Part shown: piece by piece, positions 11,101 to 21,889 of the stretch
How the letters are laid out: the number at the start of each line of letters is the position of its first letter
Numbering within the stretch: position 1 is the stretch's first letter
From: Rhodanobacter sp. C06
Lineage (GTDB): Bacteria; Pseudomonadota; Gammaproteobacteria; Xanthomonadales; Rhodanobacteraceae
Direction of reading: 5' to 3'
NCBI RefSeq assembly: GCF_002001105.1
Contig: NZ_MUNP01000036.1
Location: 1 to 64,000 of the forward strand
Length of the DNA: 64,000 nt
Notes under the pieces: model-generated
What the model saw: the letters and a program-made list of their open reading frames with translations, nothing else
Databases searched by the model: none
Told to the model about the DNA's origin: nothing
Position numbers and translations under genes: made by a program

Positions 11101-14100
11101 CGGCGGTCAGCGTGAACACCGCTTGCTCGACGTCGCTGGTGGCGATCTGCCAGGCCTTCGACGCCTTGCGCACCGGTCGTTGCACGATGGCGCTGGCCGG
11201 CGGCGCGTCGATCACCTGCCCGCCGCGCAGCGGCTATCTCGCCCAGGAAGGCACCATGCTTTCGCCGGACGGGCACACGCGCAGTTTCGACGCGGACGCG
11301 CGGGGCACGGTGTTCAGCGACGGCGCCGCGGTGGTCCTGCTCAAGCGGCTGTCCGATGCGATCGCCGACGGCGATCCGGTCTATGCGCTGATCCGCGGCA
11401 GCGCGGTGAACAACGACGGCGGCGGCAAGGCCAGCTTCATGGCGCCGAGCAGCGCGGGGCAGGCCGCGGTGATCGCCATGGCGCAGGCGGACGCCGGCGT
11501 CGACGCGCGCAGCATCAGTTACGTGGAAGCCCACGGCACGGCCACTCCGATCGGCGATCCGATCGAGATCGAGGGGCTGGTCAGCGCGTTCCGGCGCAAT
11601 ACGAACGACATCGGCTTTTGCCACGTCGGCTCGCTCAAGAGCAATGTAGGCCACATGGTGATCGCCGCCGGCGTGGCGGGCGTGATCAAGACGGCGTTCG
11701 CGCTGGCCGAGCAACGTATCCCGCCGACCCTGAATTTCCGCGCGCCCAACCCGAGTATCGATTTCGCCAGCTCGCCGTTCATGGTCAACCCGCGCCTGCT
11801 GGAATGGCACTCTGACAACGGGCCGTTGCGCGCGGGCGTCAGCTCGTTCGGCGTCGGCGGCACCAACGCACACGTAGTGATGGAGCAGGCCCCCGCACAA
11901 GAACCCTCCGATGCTGCCGACGGGCCGCAGTTGCTGCTGTTGTCGGCGCGCACGCCGACGGCGCTCGCCGCGACGGCGGAACGCGTGGCCGCACACCTGG
12001 GCACGCAACCCGGCGAGAACCTCGCCGACGTGGCCTGGACGCTAGCAGTCGGCCGCAAGGCCTTCGCCCATCGCGCCGCAGTAGTGGCCGGCGACGCGGC
12101 CGAGGCGGCCTTGCGCCTCGCCGAAGTTGCCGCCGCCAGCGTGCGCAGCCACCCCAGCCAGCCGGCCGACGTGGTGTTCCTGTTCCCTGGGCAGGGCTCG
12201 CCCTACCCTGGCATGGGCCGCGTGCTGCATGTCGCCGAGTCGGCATTCCGCGAGGCTTTCGACGCTTGCGTGGCGCATGCCGGCGAGGTGGTGGACTTCG
12301 ACCTGCGCGAACGCATGTGGAGCGACGATCCCGCGGCGCTGCTGCCCACCGCGGTGATGCAGCCGGCGATCTTCACGATGGAATACGCGCTAGCGCAATG
12401 GTGGATGAGCCTGGGCGTGCAACCGGCGGCGATGCTCGGCCATAGCGTCGGCGAGTTCGTCGCGGCGACCCTGGCCGGCGTGTTCGAGCTGCGCGACGCG
12501 ATGCGTCTCGTCGTCCGCCGCGGCGCGCTGATGCAGGCGCAGCCGGAAGGCGCAATGCTGTCGGTGCAGCTACCGCGCGAGGACGTGCTCGCGCGCCTGC
12601 CGGCGACGCTGTCGCTGGCCGTGGAAAACGCACCGGCCGCCTGCGTGGTGGCCGGACCGCATGCGGACGTCGCCGCGCTGCAGGCGGCACTGGAGAAGGA
12701 CGGTGTCGCCTGCCGCCCGCTGCGCACCTCGCACGCCTTCCACTCGGCGATGATGGAACCAGTGCTGGCGCCGTTCCGTGCCGAAGTGGAGCGCGTGTCA
12801 CGACAGGCGCCGCGCATCCCGCTGGTGTCGACCGCGACCGGCGACTGGTTGGGCGACGATGCGGCGCAGTCGATCGACTACTGGACGCGCCACCTGCGCG
12901 AACCGGTGCGCTTCTCCACCGCGCTCGAACGCGTGCTCGACAGACCTGCCCGCGTGCTGCTGGAAGTGGGTCCGCGCGCCACGCTGTGTTCGCTGGCGCG
13001 CCAGCAGCCGCTGCTGCGCCAGCAGCGCATCGCCGCCCTGCCCTCGCTCGGCGACGCGCCTCAGCTGGAACTGATGCAGTTGCGCCAGGCCGTCGGCGAG
13101 CTGTGGCGCCAGGGTGCGGCCATCGACACCGCACGGCTGGACCGACGCGCGCGGCGCCGGCGCGTATGCCTGCCCAGCTATCCGTTCGAACGCCAACGCC
13201 ATTGGATCGACGCGCCCGCGGCATCGGGCGTCCACGCATCGTTGCCACCCGCCACAACGTCCGAGTACCACGAAGGAACGCCCATCATGTCCGCGCCAAC
13301 CGTGTCGTCCGTGGAGCGCCAACCGCGCCTGATCGGCCAGCTCAAGGCCACCTTCGAGGATGTCGCCGGCATCGACCTGGCCGACGCCGATTCCGCCAGC
13401 CACTTCATCGAGCTGGGTCTGGACAGCCTGATGCTGACCCAGGTGGCGCTGCAGGTTTCCAAGACCTTCGCAGTGCCGGTGAGCTTCCGCCAATTGATGG
13501 GCGACTGCTCCAGCTTCGCGCAGCTGGCCGCGCTGCTCGACGCGCAGCTGCCACCCGAGGCGGCCGCCGCGGCAACGGCACCCGTCCTGCCGCAGCCGGC
13601 ACGGCTGGCCATGCCGGCGCTGCCTACCATCACCGGCGCGGCGCCGGACGGCTACGTGCAGCAGGTGATCGCGCAGCAGATGCAGCTGATGGCCCAGCAG
13701 CTGGCCCTGCTCGGCGGTGCGCCGGTGACACCGGTCGCCGTGCCGGCGCCAGCGGCCGCGTCGCCTGCACCGGCTGCCCCGGTCGCGGCCCCGGCCGTGG
13801 ACGAGGAAGCCGTGCTGGCCCATACCCGCTACGACGTCAAGAAGGCCTTCGGCGCGATCGCGCGCATCGACACCGGCAAGTTCGAGCTCACGCCGCGCCA
13901 GCAAGGCCGGCTGGACCGCTTCGTCGAACGCTACGTGGCGCGCACGCGCAAATCGAAGGAGTACACCCAGGCGCATCGCCCGCACATGGCCGACCCGCGC
14001 GTGGTCAACGGGTTCCGTCCCCTGCTTAAGGAAATCGTCTACCAGATCGTCATCGAGCGCTCCAAGGGCGCCCACCTGTGGGACCTGGACGGCAACGAAT

Positions 14101-15374
14101 ACGTCGACGCGCTGAACGGCTTCGGCATGAGCCTGTTCGGCTGGCAGCCAGATTTCGTGCTGGATGCCGTGCGCAGGCAGCTCGATCTCGGCTACGAGAT
14201 CGGCCCGCAGCATCCGCTGGCCGGCGAAGTGGCAAAGCTGGTCTGCGAAGTCACCGGGCACGAGCGCGCCGCGTTGTGCAACACCGGCTCGGAGGCGGTG
14301 CTTGGCGCGCTGCGCATCGCGCGCACGGCGACCGGGCGCGAGACCGTGGTGCTGTTCACCGGTGCCTACCACGGCATCGTGGACGAAGTGATCGTGCGCG
14401 GCACCAAGAAGCTGCGCGCGGTGCCGGCCGCGCCGGGCATCCTGCGTAACACCGCCGAACACGTGCTGGTGCTCGACTACGGCACGCCGGAGTCGCTGGA
14501 AATCATCCGCGAGCGCGCGCACGAGCTGGCCGCCGTGCTGATCGAACCGGTGCAGAGCCGGCGGCCGGATTTCCGCCCGGTCGAATTCCTGCGCGAGGTG
14601 CGTGCGATCACCGCGGCCAGCGGCACCTTGTGCATCTTCGACGAGATCGTTACCGGCTTCCGCAGCCATCCCGGCGGCACCCAGGCGCTGTTCGATATCC
14701 GCGCCGACCTCGCCACCTACGGCAAGGTCGTGGGCGGCGGCTATCCGATCGGGGTGATCGCAGGCAAACGTGAATACATGGATGCGCTGGACGGCGGCCA
14801 ATGGCAGTACGGCGACGACTCGATCCCCACCGTGGGCGTCACTTATTTCGCCGGCACCTTCGTGCGCCACCCTCTGGCGCTGGCCGCGGCGAAGGCGGTG
14901 CTCGAGCACGTGCGCGACGCCGGGGGCGCGCTGCAGGAACGGCTCAATGCGCGCACCGCGGCAATGGCCGACGAGCTCAACGGTTTCTTCGTGGAAGTGG
15001 GCGCGCCGATCGCGGTCAAGCAGTTCGCGTCGCTGTGGAAGACCCAGTTCCTGGAGGAGCATCCGCTGCAGGATCTGCTGTTCGCGATGATGCGCAGCCG
15101 CGGCGTGCACATCCTCGACAACTTCCCCTGCTTCTTCACCACCGCGCACAGCGAGGCGGATTTCCAGAAGATCACCCAGGCCTACAAGGAATCGGTGGCC
15201 GAGTTGCAGGAAGCCGGTTTCCTGCCGCGCAACGTCCCCCCGACGCAGACGGTGATGGATGCGGGCAAGCCGCCCGTGCCCGGCGCGCGGCTGGGCCGCG
15301 AACCCGACGGGCGGCCATGCTGGTTCGTGCCCAACCCCGCGCAACCAGGCAAGTACATGAAGGTCGAGTCATGA
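8100..15374 (+). CDS. Hybrid NRPS-PKS: (half C)-A-PCP-KS-AT-ACP-aminotransferase
   Basis: A cytoplasmic assembly-line protein of 2,424 residues. Residues 1-215 resemble only the C-terminal part of a condensation domain and have no HHxxxDG. The A domain spans 220-730 ([11 protein letters not shown] near 384, [28 protein letters not shown]). PCP Ser is in LGGDSL near 777. The ketosynthase spans 837-1260 (Cys in NTACSTS near 1007, His in EAHGTATP, His in SNVGHM). The acyltransferase has GHSVGE near 1448 and HAFH, the malonyl-CoA signature. ACP Ser is in GLDSL near 1775. From 1900 on there is a class III aminotransferase (Lys in TYGKVVGGG near 2209). The code read by eye for the A domain is DALFFGPTF(K), loosely Val-like. 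The KS-AT-ACP-AMT order is that of mycosubtilin-type beta-amino acid synthesis. Start: GGAG lies 6 bases before ATG 8100. It overlaps the next gene by ATGA. Confidence 0.9.
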   Translation: MPRTIEQAGWPPRSPAGAQGKFDEYADMTLGDTQNMDLLDVLPSQADGADDVWRHRQYPLDSALAGALAGAMRRWPLGPAQLLSAALALVESRLTGVDVVLATALDATGVTQGSIEVPRAGSRDAWLETCAHTLGDPAGAPADSAWLAHDGKAMPACGEVSVQLAWQLRLSDDAQLHVDFRGSPDGTSVDLLAGCVKRTLAAFGSAEDCALESIDILDPAERHRLLVEWNATDMPRHAGDTVHGLFAAVAKDHADRVAVVDDQRSLTYAQLDRLAEGLALRLRGAGVVRGTIVGVMLDRSVDAVVAILGVLKADAAYLPLDMAYPAERVAFMLDDAEVRIVVTPRIGRALPLADSIVRVSVAAGERPPGDPIAIELDGEALAYVMYTSGSTGTPKGVEIRHRSIIRLVRDVEYIDLGLDTRLLHAAPLGFDASTLEIWGALLNGGCVIVHDEAVPTGSGLARSITRHNVSTAFLTTALFNAIVDVDPRHLTGLRELFTGGEKVSVRHVRRALDALPGTTIVHPYGPTECTTFTTTHRIPRDLAADARTIPIGRPIADTRLYVLNRRMELLPTGVVGELFVGGAGVARGYLRRPELSAERFVPDPFGAAGERLYRTGDLVRYLPDGAIEFVGRIDGQVKIRGYRIETGEIEAVLARHRAIGACAVQAREDQPGRKRLVAYYVGNGVETTAQALRGYLGTSLPEFMVPACYVQLDALPLTTNGKLDRRALPAPDSRRPELAVPYVEPVGPLEQQACAVFGELLGLDRVGRDDNFFELGGDSLSAVRAVTRLGELAPRELTIPMFFQNPTPAALAQAMAGNTRTAPTASGLPHGGHGVGAEPIAIIAMAGRFPGADNVEAFWRNLCEGQESITFFGADELDPGITRAERDDPSYVAARGIVDGVENFDAAFFGIPPREAELMDPQQRIFLELCWECLERAGHAPGTHTGPVGVFGGMYHATYFQRHLSARPDLVDKLGAFQVMLANEKDFLATRVAHKLDLTGPAVSVNTACSTSLVAICQAFDALRTGRCTMALAGGASITCPPRSGYLAQEGTMLSPDGHTRSFDADARGTVFSDGAAVVLLKRLSDAIADGDPVYALIRGSAVNNDGGGKASFMAPSSAGQAAVIAMAQADAGVDARSISYVEAHGTATPIGDPIEIEGLVSAFRRNTNDIGFCHVGSLKSNVGHMVIAAGVAGVIKTAFALAEQRIPPTLNFRAPNPSIDFASSPFMVNPRLLEWHSDNGPLRAGVSSFGVGGTNAHVVMEQAPAQEPSDAADGPQLLLLSARTPTALAATAERVAAHLGTQPGENLADVAWTLAVGRKAFAHRAAVVAGDAAEAALRLAEVAAASVRSHPSQPADVVFLFPGQGSPYPGMGRVLHVAESAFREAFDACVAHAGEVVDFDLRERMWSDDPAALLPTAVMQPAIFTMEYALAQWWMSLGVQPAAMLGHSVGEFVAATLAGVFELRDAMRLVVRRGALMQAQPEGAMLSVQLPREDVLARLPATLSLAVENAPAACVVAGPHADVAALQAALEKDGVACRPLRTSHAFHSAMMEPVLAPFRAEVERVSRQAPRIPLVSTATGDWLGDDAAQSIDYWTRHLREPVRFSTALERVLDRPARVLLEVGPRATLCSLARQQPLLRQQRIAALPSLGDAPQLELMQLRQAVGELWRQGAAIDTARLDRRARRRRVCLPSYPFERQRHWIDAPAASGVHASLPPATTSEYHEGTPIMSAPTVSSVERQPRLIGQLKATFEDVAGIDLADADSASHFIELGLDSLMLTQVALQVSKTFAVPVSFRQLMGDCSSFAQLAALLDAQLPPEAAAAATAPVLPQPARLAMPALPTITGAAPDGYVQQVIAQQMQLMAQQLALLGGAPVTPVAVPAPAAASPAPAAPVAAPAVDEEAVLAHTRYDVKKAFGAIARIDTGKFELTPRQQGRLDRFVERYVARTRKSKEYTQAHRPHMADPRVVNGFRPLLKEIVYQIVIERSKGAHLWDLDGNEYVDALNGFGMSLFGWQPDFVLDAVRRQLDLGYEIGPQHPLAGEVAKLVCEVTGHERAALCNTGSEAVLGALRIARTATGRETVVLFTGAYHGIVDEVIVRGTKKLRAVPAAPGILRNTAEHVLVLDYGTPESLEIIRERAHELAAVLIEPVQSRRPDFRPVEFLREVRAITAASGTLCIFDEIVTGFRSHPGGTQALFDIRADLATYGKVVGGGYPIGVIAGKREYMDALDGGQWQYGDDSIPTVGVTYFAGTFVRHPLALAAAKAVLEHVRDAGGALQERLNARTAAMADELNGFFVEVGAPIAVKQFASLWKTQFLEEHPLQDLLFAMMRSRGVHILDNFPCFFTTAHSEADFQKITQAYKESVAELQEAGFLPRNVPPTQTVMDAGKPPVPGARLGREPDGRPCWFVPNPAQPGKYMKVES

Positions 15375-18300
15375 ACACGCCCATGGACGCGCATGCCGGC
15401 CTCTCGACCGTCGACTACGATCCGTTCGCCAGCCCCGCGCTCGAACGCGTGGTGCCCAGCACCGAGGCGCAGCGCGAAATCTGGCTGGCTGCCAAACTGG
15501 GTGAGGATGCTTCGCTGGCCTACAACGAAGCGGTCGCGCTGCACCTGCACGGCGCGCTGGACCGCACGGCCATGCTCGACGCGCTGCAAGCGCTGGTTGA
15601 TCGCCACGATGCGCTGCGCGCCAGTTTCGGCCCGGACGGCGAAACCTTCTGCGTGGCCGGCGGCGTCGCGCTCGACGTGCGCCAGACCGACCTGGGCGCG
15701 CTCGATGCATCCACGCGCATTGCCGCGCTGGAGGAGCGCCGCGCGCAAGTCGTGCTGCTGCCGTTCGACCTGGAAACCGGACCGCTGTTCCGCGCCGAAC
15801 TGCTGCGCCTGGGCGAGGGCGAGCACGTGCTGCTGCTCAGCGCGCACCACCTGGTCTGCGACGGCTGGTCGTGGTGGGTGGTCCTGCGCGAACTGGGCAC
15901 GCTGTACGCGTTGCGCGGCGGCGCCGGCAACGCAAACCTGCCGCCAGCCCCCTCCTTCGCCGACTACGCCTTGCAATGCGCCGGACAGGCGGACCGCCAC
16001 GCCCGCGCCGCCGACGAGGCCTGGTGGGTAGCGCATCACGCCCATCGTCCACCGGCGCTGGACCTGCCGGGCGACCGCCCGCGGCCGCCACGGCGCAGCT
16101 TCGCTGCCGGCCGCGAGGATCATGTGCTCGGCGCCGACCTGGTCGGCGCCTTGCGCCACTTGGGCGCGCGTCACGGTGCAAGCCTGTTCGCCACCTTGCT
16201 GGGCAGTTTCGCCGGCTTGCTCGGCCGGCTGGCCGGGCAGGACGAAGTCGTGCTCGGCATCCCCGCAGCAGCGCAGGCGAACGAAGGTCTGGGCGACCTG
16301 GTCGGCCACGGCGTCAATCTGCTGCCGCTGCGCTGCACGGCCGATCCGGCGCTGCCGTTCACGCAGCTGCTTGGCGCGGCGGGCGGCGAGCTGCTCGATG
16401 CGTTGGAGCACCAGCGCTGCACCTTCGGCAGCCTGCTGCAGCAGTTGGACATCGCGCGCGATCCCGCTCGCCTGCCGCTGGTCAGCGTGCTGTTCAACAT
16501 CGACCAGGCGCTGGAGCAGGAAGGCGAAGCCTTCCCTGGGCTGCGACTGGACTTCGCCAGCGTGCCTCGCCGCTACGAGAACTTCGAACTGTTCATCAAC
16601 GCGGTGCAGGAACATGGTGGCCTGCGCCTGGAATGCCAGTACAACAGCGGCCTGTTCGATGCCGCCACCGTACGTCGCTGGCTGCGCGCCTACGAGGCCT
16701 TGCTGCGCGCCGCCGTGACGCAGCCCGACCATCCGCTCGGCGCCTTGCCGCTGGTCGACGCAGCGGCGCAGCGCGAGCTGGCCGGACTGCAGCCGCCCGA
16801 GCGTCAATGGAGCGGCCCGTCGACCATGCACGGCGCGTTCGAACGCCAGGCGTCTGCTTCACCGGAGCGCCCCGCACTGCGCTGCGGCGACGAGACACTG
16901 AGCTACCGCGCGCTGGACGAGCAGGCCAACCGCATCGCCCATGGCCTGATCGCGCACGGCGTTCGCCCCGGCGATCTCGTCGGCATCGCGTTGGAGCGCG
17001 GCCCCGCCATGCTCGCCGCCTTGCTCGGCACGCTCAAGGCCGGCGCCGGCTACGTGCCGCTCGATCCCGGCTTCCCCGCCGAGCGGCTGGCCTACATGGT
17101 CGCCGATGCGAAGCTGGCGGTGCTGCTCACCCAGGCTTCGCTGGCCGCACGCTTCGATCGGCCGGACCGCCCGCCGATTGCACTGGATGCACCGCCCGCC
17201 GGCTGGGACGCGCTGCCCGTCACGCCGCCCGCGCTGTCCGTCGATCCCGCGGCTACCGCCTACGTGATCTATACCTCCGGCTCCACCGGTCGGCCCAAGG
17301 GCGTGGCGATCCCGCATCGCGCCGTGGCGAACTTCCTCGCCAGCATGGCCGAGCGTCCCGGCCTGCACGCCGACGACCGCCTGCTCGCGGTCACCACGCT
17401 GTCCTTCGACATCGCGGTGCTGGAACTGCTCGGGCCGCTGGGCGTGGGCGGCTGCGTGGTGCTGGCCTCGCGCGAGCAGGCGATGGACGGCGAGGCGCTG
17501 AAGACCCTGCTGGCCGACCACGGCATCACGCTGATGCAGGCTACGCCGGCCAGCTGGCGCATGCTGCTGCAGGCCGGCTGGCAAGGCGGCGCCGGCTTCC
17601 GCGCGCTGTGCGGCGGCGAGGCGCTGGCGCCGGATCTGGCGGCCGCACTGCTGGCACGCTGCGCCGCGCTGTGGAACATGTACGGCCCCACCGAGACCAC
17701 GGTGTGGTCGACCTGCGCGAAGCTGGAAAAGGATCAGCCGATCACCATCGGCACGCCGATCGCGAACACCACGGTGTGGGTGCTGGACGAGCGCCGCCAG
17801 CCCTGCCCGCTGGGCGTGCCGGGCGAGCTGTGGATCGGCGGCGCGGGCGTGGCCATCGGTTACCTGCACCGCCCGGAACTCACCGCCGAGCGCTTCGTCG
17901 CCGATCCGTTCTCCGCTGCACCCGACGCACGGCTCTACCGCACCGGCGACCGCGGCCGCTGGCGCGCCGACGGCACCCTCGAACACCTCGGCCGCGCCGA
18001 CTTCCAGATCAAGCTCCGCGGCTTCCGCATCGAACCCGGCGAGATCGAGGCGCAGCTGGCCGGTCATCCGCCGGTGACGCAGGCGCTGGTGATGGTGCGC
18101 GAGGATCGTCCGGGCGACGCGCGCCTGGTCGCCTACCTGGCGAGCGAAACGCCGGTGGACGAAGCCGCCCTGCGCGGCCACCTGCGCGAACACCTGCCCG
18201 AATACATGCTCCCGCAGCACTTCGTGGTGCTGGCCGCGCTACCGCTGCTGCCGAACGGCAAGATCGACCGCGCCCGCCTGCCGGCTCCGCTCGCCGCCGC

Positions 18301-21300
18301 GCCGGCCGTCGCGCGCGCTGCGCCGCGCGACGAACTGGAGCGCCAGATCGCGCAGGCGATGGCGGCCGTGCTGGGTGGACTGGAGCCGGGCCTGGACGAC
18401 GACTTCTTCGAGCACGGCGGGCACTCTCTGCTCGCCGCGCAACTCACCGCGCGCCTCAATCGCGAGCTGGGTCTGGCGCTGCCGCTGCGTACCCTGTTCG
18501 AAGCGCCAACCGTGGCGCGGCTGGCGGCAGCGATACGCGCGGCAGGTGCAGCCGGCAAACAGGAGCCGCGCCAGATCGCGCGCCTGGCTGACCGCGAACG
18601 CGCGCCGCTGTCGCTGATGCAGCAACGCGTGTGGTACCTCGAACAGCTCAGGCCCGGCGGCGTGGCGTTTCACACGCCGTCGGCGCATCGCCTGAGCGGA
18701 TCGCTGGATCTCGCCGCCTTCGAGCAGGCGCTGCGCACCATGGTCCGCCGCCAGCCGGTGCTGCGCACCTCGATCGAGCCGGACGCGACGGGCGCGATGC
18801 AGCGCATCCACGCCGAACTGAAGGTGGAGCTGCCGCTCGAGGATCTCTCCGGCATGCCGGCAGACGAACGCGATGCCTGGCTGCGGCGCCGGCTGGACGC
18901 GTTGATCGCCGAACCGTTCGACCTGGCCACGCCGCCGCTGTTCCGCGCCCGGCTGTTCCGGCTGGGCGAGCAGGAACACGTGTTCTTCTTCATGACCCAC
19001 CACATCGTCTGGGACGGCTGGTCGTTCGACCTGCTGTACCGGGAGCTGAGCGCACTCTACGAGGCCTTCCGCACCGGCCAGCCCGATCCGCTGCCGCCGC
19101 TGGCGGTCGAGTACGGCGACTTCGCCGCGTGGCAGCGGCAGTGGATGCAGGGCGAGGAACTGCAGCGCCAGCTCGACCACTGGCTGTCCCGCCTCAAGGG
19201 CCGCATCGAACCACTGGAGCTGCCTGCCGACCGCGTGCGACCGACACGCATGTCCGGGGCCGGCGCCACCGAGTGGATCGTGCTGCCATCCGAACGGCTG
19301 ATCGCCGTGCACGCGCTGGCGCAGCAGGCCGGCACCACGCCGTTCATCGTGCTGCTCGCGGCCTACTTCGCACTGCTGCACCGGCTCGGCGGCCAGCGCG
19401 ACCTGGTGGTGAGCACGCCGGTGCGCGGCCGCGATGCGGTGGAGCTGGAACCGATGATGGGCTTCTTCGTCAACGCGCTGCCGCTGCGCCTGGCGATCGA
19501 TCCACAGGCCAGTTTCCTCGACACTTTGCGTGCGGTGCGCACGATGGTGCTCGACGCCTTCGCGTGCCCTGACGTGCCGTTCGAGCACCTGGTCAAGGCG
19601 CTGCGCTTGCCGCGCGACGAGAGCCGGCCGCCGCTGGCGCAGGCGATGTTCTCTTTCCAGGACGTGCGCGGCCGCGCCACCACCTGGGGCGGCGTGCAGC
19701 ACGAACACCTGCCGGTGTTCCAGCGCGGCAGCACCGAGGATCTGGGCCTGTGGTTCATCGAGCAGGAGCAGCGCCTGCTCGGCGGCATGGGCTTCAATGC
19801 CGACATCTTCGACCCGTCCACCGCCGCACGTTTCCGCCGCGGCTACGAGACCCTGCTGGAAGGCGCGCTGGCCGATCCGCGTCAATCGATCGCGCAACTT
19901 CCGCTGCTGCCGGCCGACGAGCTGGCGCGGCTGCACGCCTGGAACGCCACCAACGCGGCGATTCCCGTGCCGACCATGCACGGCGCGTTCGAACGCCAGG
20001 CGTCTGCTTCACCGGAGCGCCCCGCACTGCGCTGCGGCGACGAGACACTGAGCTACCGCGCGCTGGACGAGCAGGCCAACCGCATCGCCCATGGCCTGAT
20101 CGCGCACGGCGTTCGCCCCGGCGATCTCGTCGGCATCGCGTTGGAGCGCGGCCCCGCCATGCTCGCCGCCTTGCTCGGCACGCTCAAGGCCGGCGCCGGC
20201 TACGTGCCGCTCGATCCCGGCTTCCCCGCCGAGCGGCTGGCCTACATGGTCGCCGATGCGAAGCTGGCGGTGCTGCTCACCCAGGCTTCGCTGGCCGCAC
20301 GCTTCGATCGGCCGGACCGCCCGCCGATTGCACTGGATGCACCGCCCGCCGGCTGGGACGCGCTGCCCGTCACGCCGCCCGCGCTGTCCGTCGATCCCGC
20401 GGCTACCGCCTACGTGATCTATACCTCCGGCTCCACCGGTCGGCCCAAGGGCGTGGCGATCCCGCATCGCGCCGTGGCGAACTTCCTCGCCAGCATGGCC
20501 GAGCGTCCCGGCCTGCACGCCGACGACCGCCTGCTCGCGGTCACCACGCTGTCCTTCGACATCGCGGTGCTGGAACTGCTCGGGCCGCTGGGCGTGGGCG
20601 GCTGCGTGGTGCTGGCCTCGCGCGAGCAGGCGATGGCCGGCGAGGCGCTGAAGACCCTGCTGGCCGACCACGGCATCACGCTGATGCAGGCTACGCCGGC
20701 CAGCTGGCGCATGCTGCTGCAGGCCGGCTGGCAAGGCGGCGCCGGCTTCCGCGCGCTGTGCGGCGGCGAGGCGCTGGCGCCGGATCTGGCCACCGCACTG
20801 CTGGCACGCTGCGCCGCGCTGTGGAACATGTACGGCCCCACCGAGAGCACGGTATGGTCGACCTGCGCGAAGCTGGAAAAGGATCAGCCGATCACCATCG
20901 GCACGCCGATCGCGAACACCACGGTGTGGGTGCTGGACGAGCGCCGCCAGCCCTGCCCGCTGGGCGTGCCGGGCGAGCTGTGGATCGGCGGCGCGGGCGT
21001 GGCCATCGGTTACCTGCACCGCCCGGAACTCACCGCCGAGCGCTTCGTCGCCGATCCGTTCTCCGCTGCACCCGACGCACGGCTCTACCGCACCGGCGAC
21101 CGCGGCCGCTGGCGCGCCGACGGCACCCTCGAACACCTCGGCCGCGCCGACTTCCAGATCAAGCTTCGCGGCTTCCGCATCGAACCCGGCGAGATCGAGG
21201 CGATCGCCCGCGAGGACACCGCGGTGAACGACGCCGCGGCCGTGGTGTGCGAATTGTCCGCCAGCGACCAGCGTCTGGTGCTCTACGTGGCCGCCACCGA

Positions 21301-21766
21301 GGCGGAGGCCACGCTGCTGCCGCGCCTGCGCGGCGTGCTGGAATCTCAGCTGCCCGGCTACATGCGGCCGCAACACATCGTGCGGCTGGAAGCGTTCCCG
21401 CAGACGCCGAACGGCAAGCTCGACCGCAAGGCACTGCCGCTGCCCGCGACGACGAGCGGGGACGAGCCCGCACCGCGCAGTGCGGACGACGATCCGCGCC
21501 GCCGCTACCTGGGCGCGGTGTGGTGCGAGCTGATCGGCGTGGGCGAGGTGGCGTCGCAGGACAACTTCTTCGACGTGGGCGGGCACTCGCTGCTGGCGGT
21601 GGAGCTGGCCACGCGCGTGCAGCGCGAGACCGGCGTGCGGTTGAACCTGCTGGATATCGCCAGCAGCACCCTCGCTGCGCTGGCCGGGCAGTTGCCCGAA
21701 CCCGCCGCGGCCAGGCCGCACGTTCCGTTCGGCCATCGCCTGCGGCGACTGCTCGGCCTGCACTGA
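15371..21766 (+). CDS. NRPS, two modules: C-A-PCP-C-A-PCP, both predicted for glycine
   Basis: A protein of 2,131 residues. C1 (about 25-460) has HHLVCDGWS near 157, the sequence type found directly after aminotransferase domains, so it should accept the amino-acyl chain from the preceding PKS module. A1 is about 485-900 plus its C-terminal subdomain; PCP1 Ser in HGGHSL near 1018; C2 with HHIVWDGWS near 1207; A2 from 1535; PCP2 Ser in VGGHSL near 2072. Both A domains give the same by-eye specificity code DILQLGMVW(K), almost the known glycine code DILQLGLIWK. The two A cores are a near-perfect duplication, while the C domains, PCPs and the A2 C-terminal subdomain differ. There is no epimerisation or thioesterase domain. 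The ATG overlaps the stop of the upstream gene. The protein ends soon after PCP2 with a basic tail. Confidence 0.93.
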   Translation: MNTPMDAHAGLSTVDYDPFASPALERVVPSTEAQREIWLAAKLGEDASLAYNEAVALHLHGALDRTAMLDALQALVDRHDALRASFGPDGETFCVAGGVALDVRQTDLGALDASTRIAALEERRAQVVLLPFDLETGPLFRAELLRLGEGEHVLLLSAHHLVCDGWSWWVVLRELGTLYALRGGAGNANLPPAPSFADYALQCAGQADRHARAADEAWWVAHHAHRPPALDLPGDRPRPPRRSFAAGREDHVLGADLVGALRHLGARHGASLFATLLGSFAGLLGRLAGQDEVVLGIPAAAQANEGLGDLVGHGVNLLPLRCTADPALPFTQLLGAAGGELLDALEHQRCTFGSLLQQLDIARDPARLPLVSVLFNIDQALEQEGEAFPGLRLDFASVPRRYENFELFINAVQEHGGLRLECQYNSGLFDAATVRRWLRAYEALLRAAVTQPDHPLGALPLVDAAAQRELAGLQPPERQWSGPSTMHGAFERQASASPERPALRCGDETLSYRALDEQANRIAHGLIAHGVRPGDLVGIALERGPAMLAALLGTLKAGAGYVPLDPGFPAERLAYMVADAKLAVLLTQASLAARFDRPDRPPIALDAPPAGWDALPVTPPALSVDPAATAYVIYTSGSTGRPKGVAIPHRAVANFLASMAERPGLHADDRLLAVTTLSFDIAVLELLGPLGVGGCVVLASREQAMDGEALKTLLADHGITLMQATPASWRMLLQAGWQGGAGFRALCGGEALAPDLAAALLARCAALWNMYGPTETTVWSTCAKLEKDQPITIGTPIANTTVWVLDERRQPCPLGVPGELWIGGAGVAIGYLHRPELTAERFVADPFSAAPDARLYRTGDRGRWRADGTLEHLGRADFQIKLRGFRIEPGEIEAQLAGHPPVTQALVMVREDRPGDARLVAYLASETPVDEAALRGHLREHLPEYMLPQHFVVLAALPLLPNGKIDRARLPAPLAAAPAVARAAPRDELERQIAQAMAAVLGGLEPGLDDDFFEHGGHSLLAAQLTARLNRELGLALPLRTLFEAPTVARLAAAIRAAGAAGKQEPRQIARLADRERAPLSLMQQRVWYLEQLRPGGVAFHTPSAHRLSGSLDLAAFEQALRTMVRRQPVLRTSIEPDATGAMQRIHAELKVELPLEDLSGMPADERDAWLRRRLDALIAEPFDLATPPLFRARLFRLGEQEHVFFFMTHHIVWDGWSFDLLYRELSALYEAFRTGQPDPLPPLAVEYGDFAAWQRQWMQGEELQRQLDHWLSRLKGRIEPLELPADRVRPTRMSGAGATEWIVLPSERLIAVHALAQQAGTTPFIVLLAAYFALLHRLGGQRDLVVSTPVRGRDAVELEPMMGFFVNALPLRLAIDPQASFLDTLRAVRTMVLDAFACPDVPFEHLVKALRLPRDESRPPLAQAMFSFQDVRGRATTWGGVQHEHLPVFQRGSTEDLGLWFIEQEQRLLGGMGFNADIFDPSTAARFRRGYETLLEGALADPRQSIAQLPLLPADELARLHAWNATNAAIPVPTMHGAFERQASASPERPALRCGDETLSYRALDEQANRIAHGLIAHGVRPGDLVGIALERGPAMLAALLGTLKAGAGYVPLDPGFPAERLAYMVADAKLAVLLTQASLAARFDRPDRPPIALDAPPAGWDALPVTPPALSVDPAATAYVIYTSGSTGRPKGVAIPHRAVANFLASMAERPGLHADDRLLAVTTLSFDIAVLELLGPLGVGGCVVLASREQAMAGEALKTLLADHGITLMQATPASWRMLLQAGWQGGAGFRALCGGEALAPDLATALLARCAALWNMYGPTESTVWSTCAKLEKDQPITIGTPIANTTVWVLDERRQPCPLGVPGELWIGGAGVAIGYLHRPELTAERFVADPFSAAPDARLYRTGDRGRWRADGTLEHLGRADFQIKLRGFRIEPGEIEAIAREDTAVNDAAAVVCELSASDQRLVLYVAATEAEATLLPRLRGVLESQLPGYMRPQHIVRLEAFPQTPNGKLDRKALPLPATTSGDEPAPRSADDDPRRRYLGAVWCELIGVGEVASQDNFFDVGGHSLLAVELATRVQRETGVRLNLLDIASSTLAALAGQLPEPAAARPHVPFGHRLRRLLGLH
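16821..18052 (+). repeat. A-domain duplication, copy 1
   Basis: 1,232 bp coding for the large part of the A1 domain recur at an exact offset of 3,150 bp. Line-by-line comparison finds 6 substitutions and no indels (99.5 % identity). The edges are sharp: left of CGACCATGCA and right of GAGATCGAGGCG the copies are unrelated beyond normal domain homology. Confidence 0.97.
19971..21202 (+). repeat. A-domain duplication, copy 2
   Basis: The partner of 16821-18052, coding for most of A2. Three of the six differences change residues (Asp to Ala, Ala to Thr, Thr to Ser in PTETT/PTEST); none of these is a specificity-code position. The unit ends just inside the C-terminal subdomain, after the EPGEIEA motif. 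Confidence 0.97.
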
Positions 21767-21889
21767 TGCGGAACACGCGTGCGGCAACACCGATCCACCC
21801 ATCGCCATACCGAAATGCCATGGCCATAATGACGACACCGTTTCGACCGATGCATGTTGGACAGGGGATTGTTCGAAACAGGGGACAGC

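Noticed and set aside
12798-15344. 848-codon minus-strand frame opposite the AT-ACP-aminotransferase region
   Set aside because: High-GC shadow of an unmistakable PKS/aminotransferase reading on the other strand.
16821-21202. A-domain repeat as an insertion sequence or transposon
   Set aside because: It lies wholly in frame within coding A domains, with no inverted ends or transposase; duplication or gene conversion explains it.
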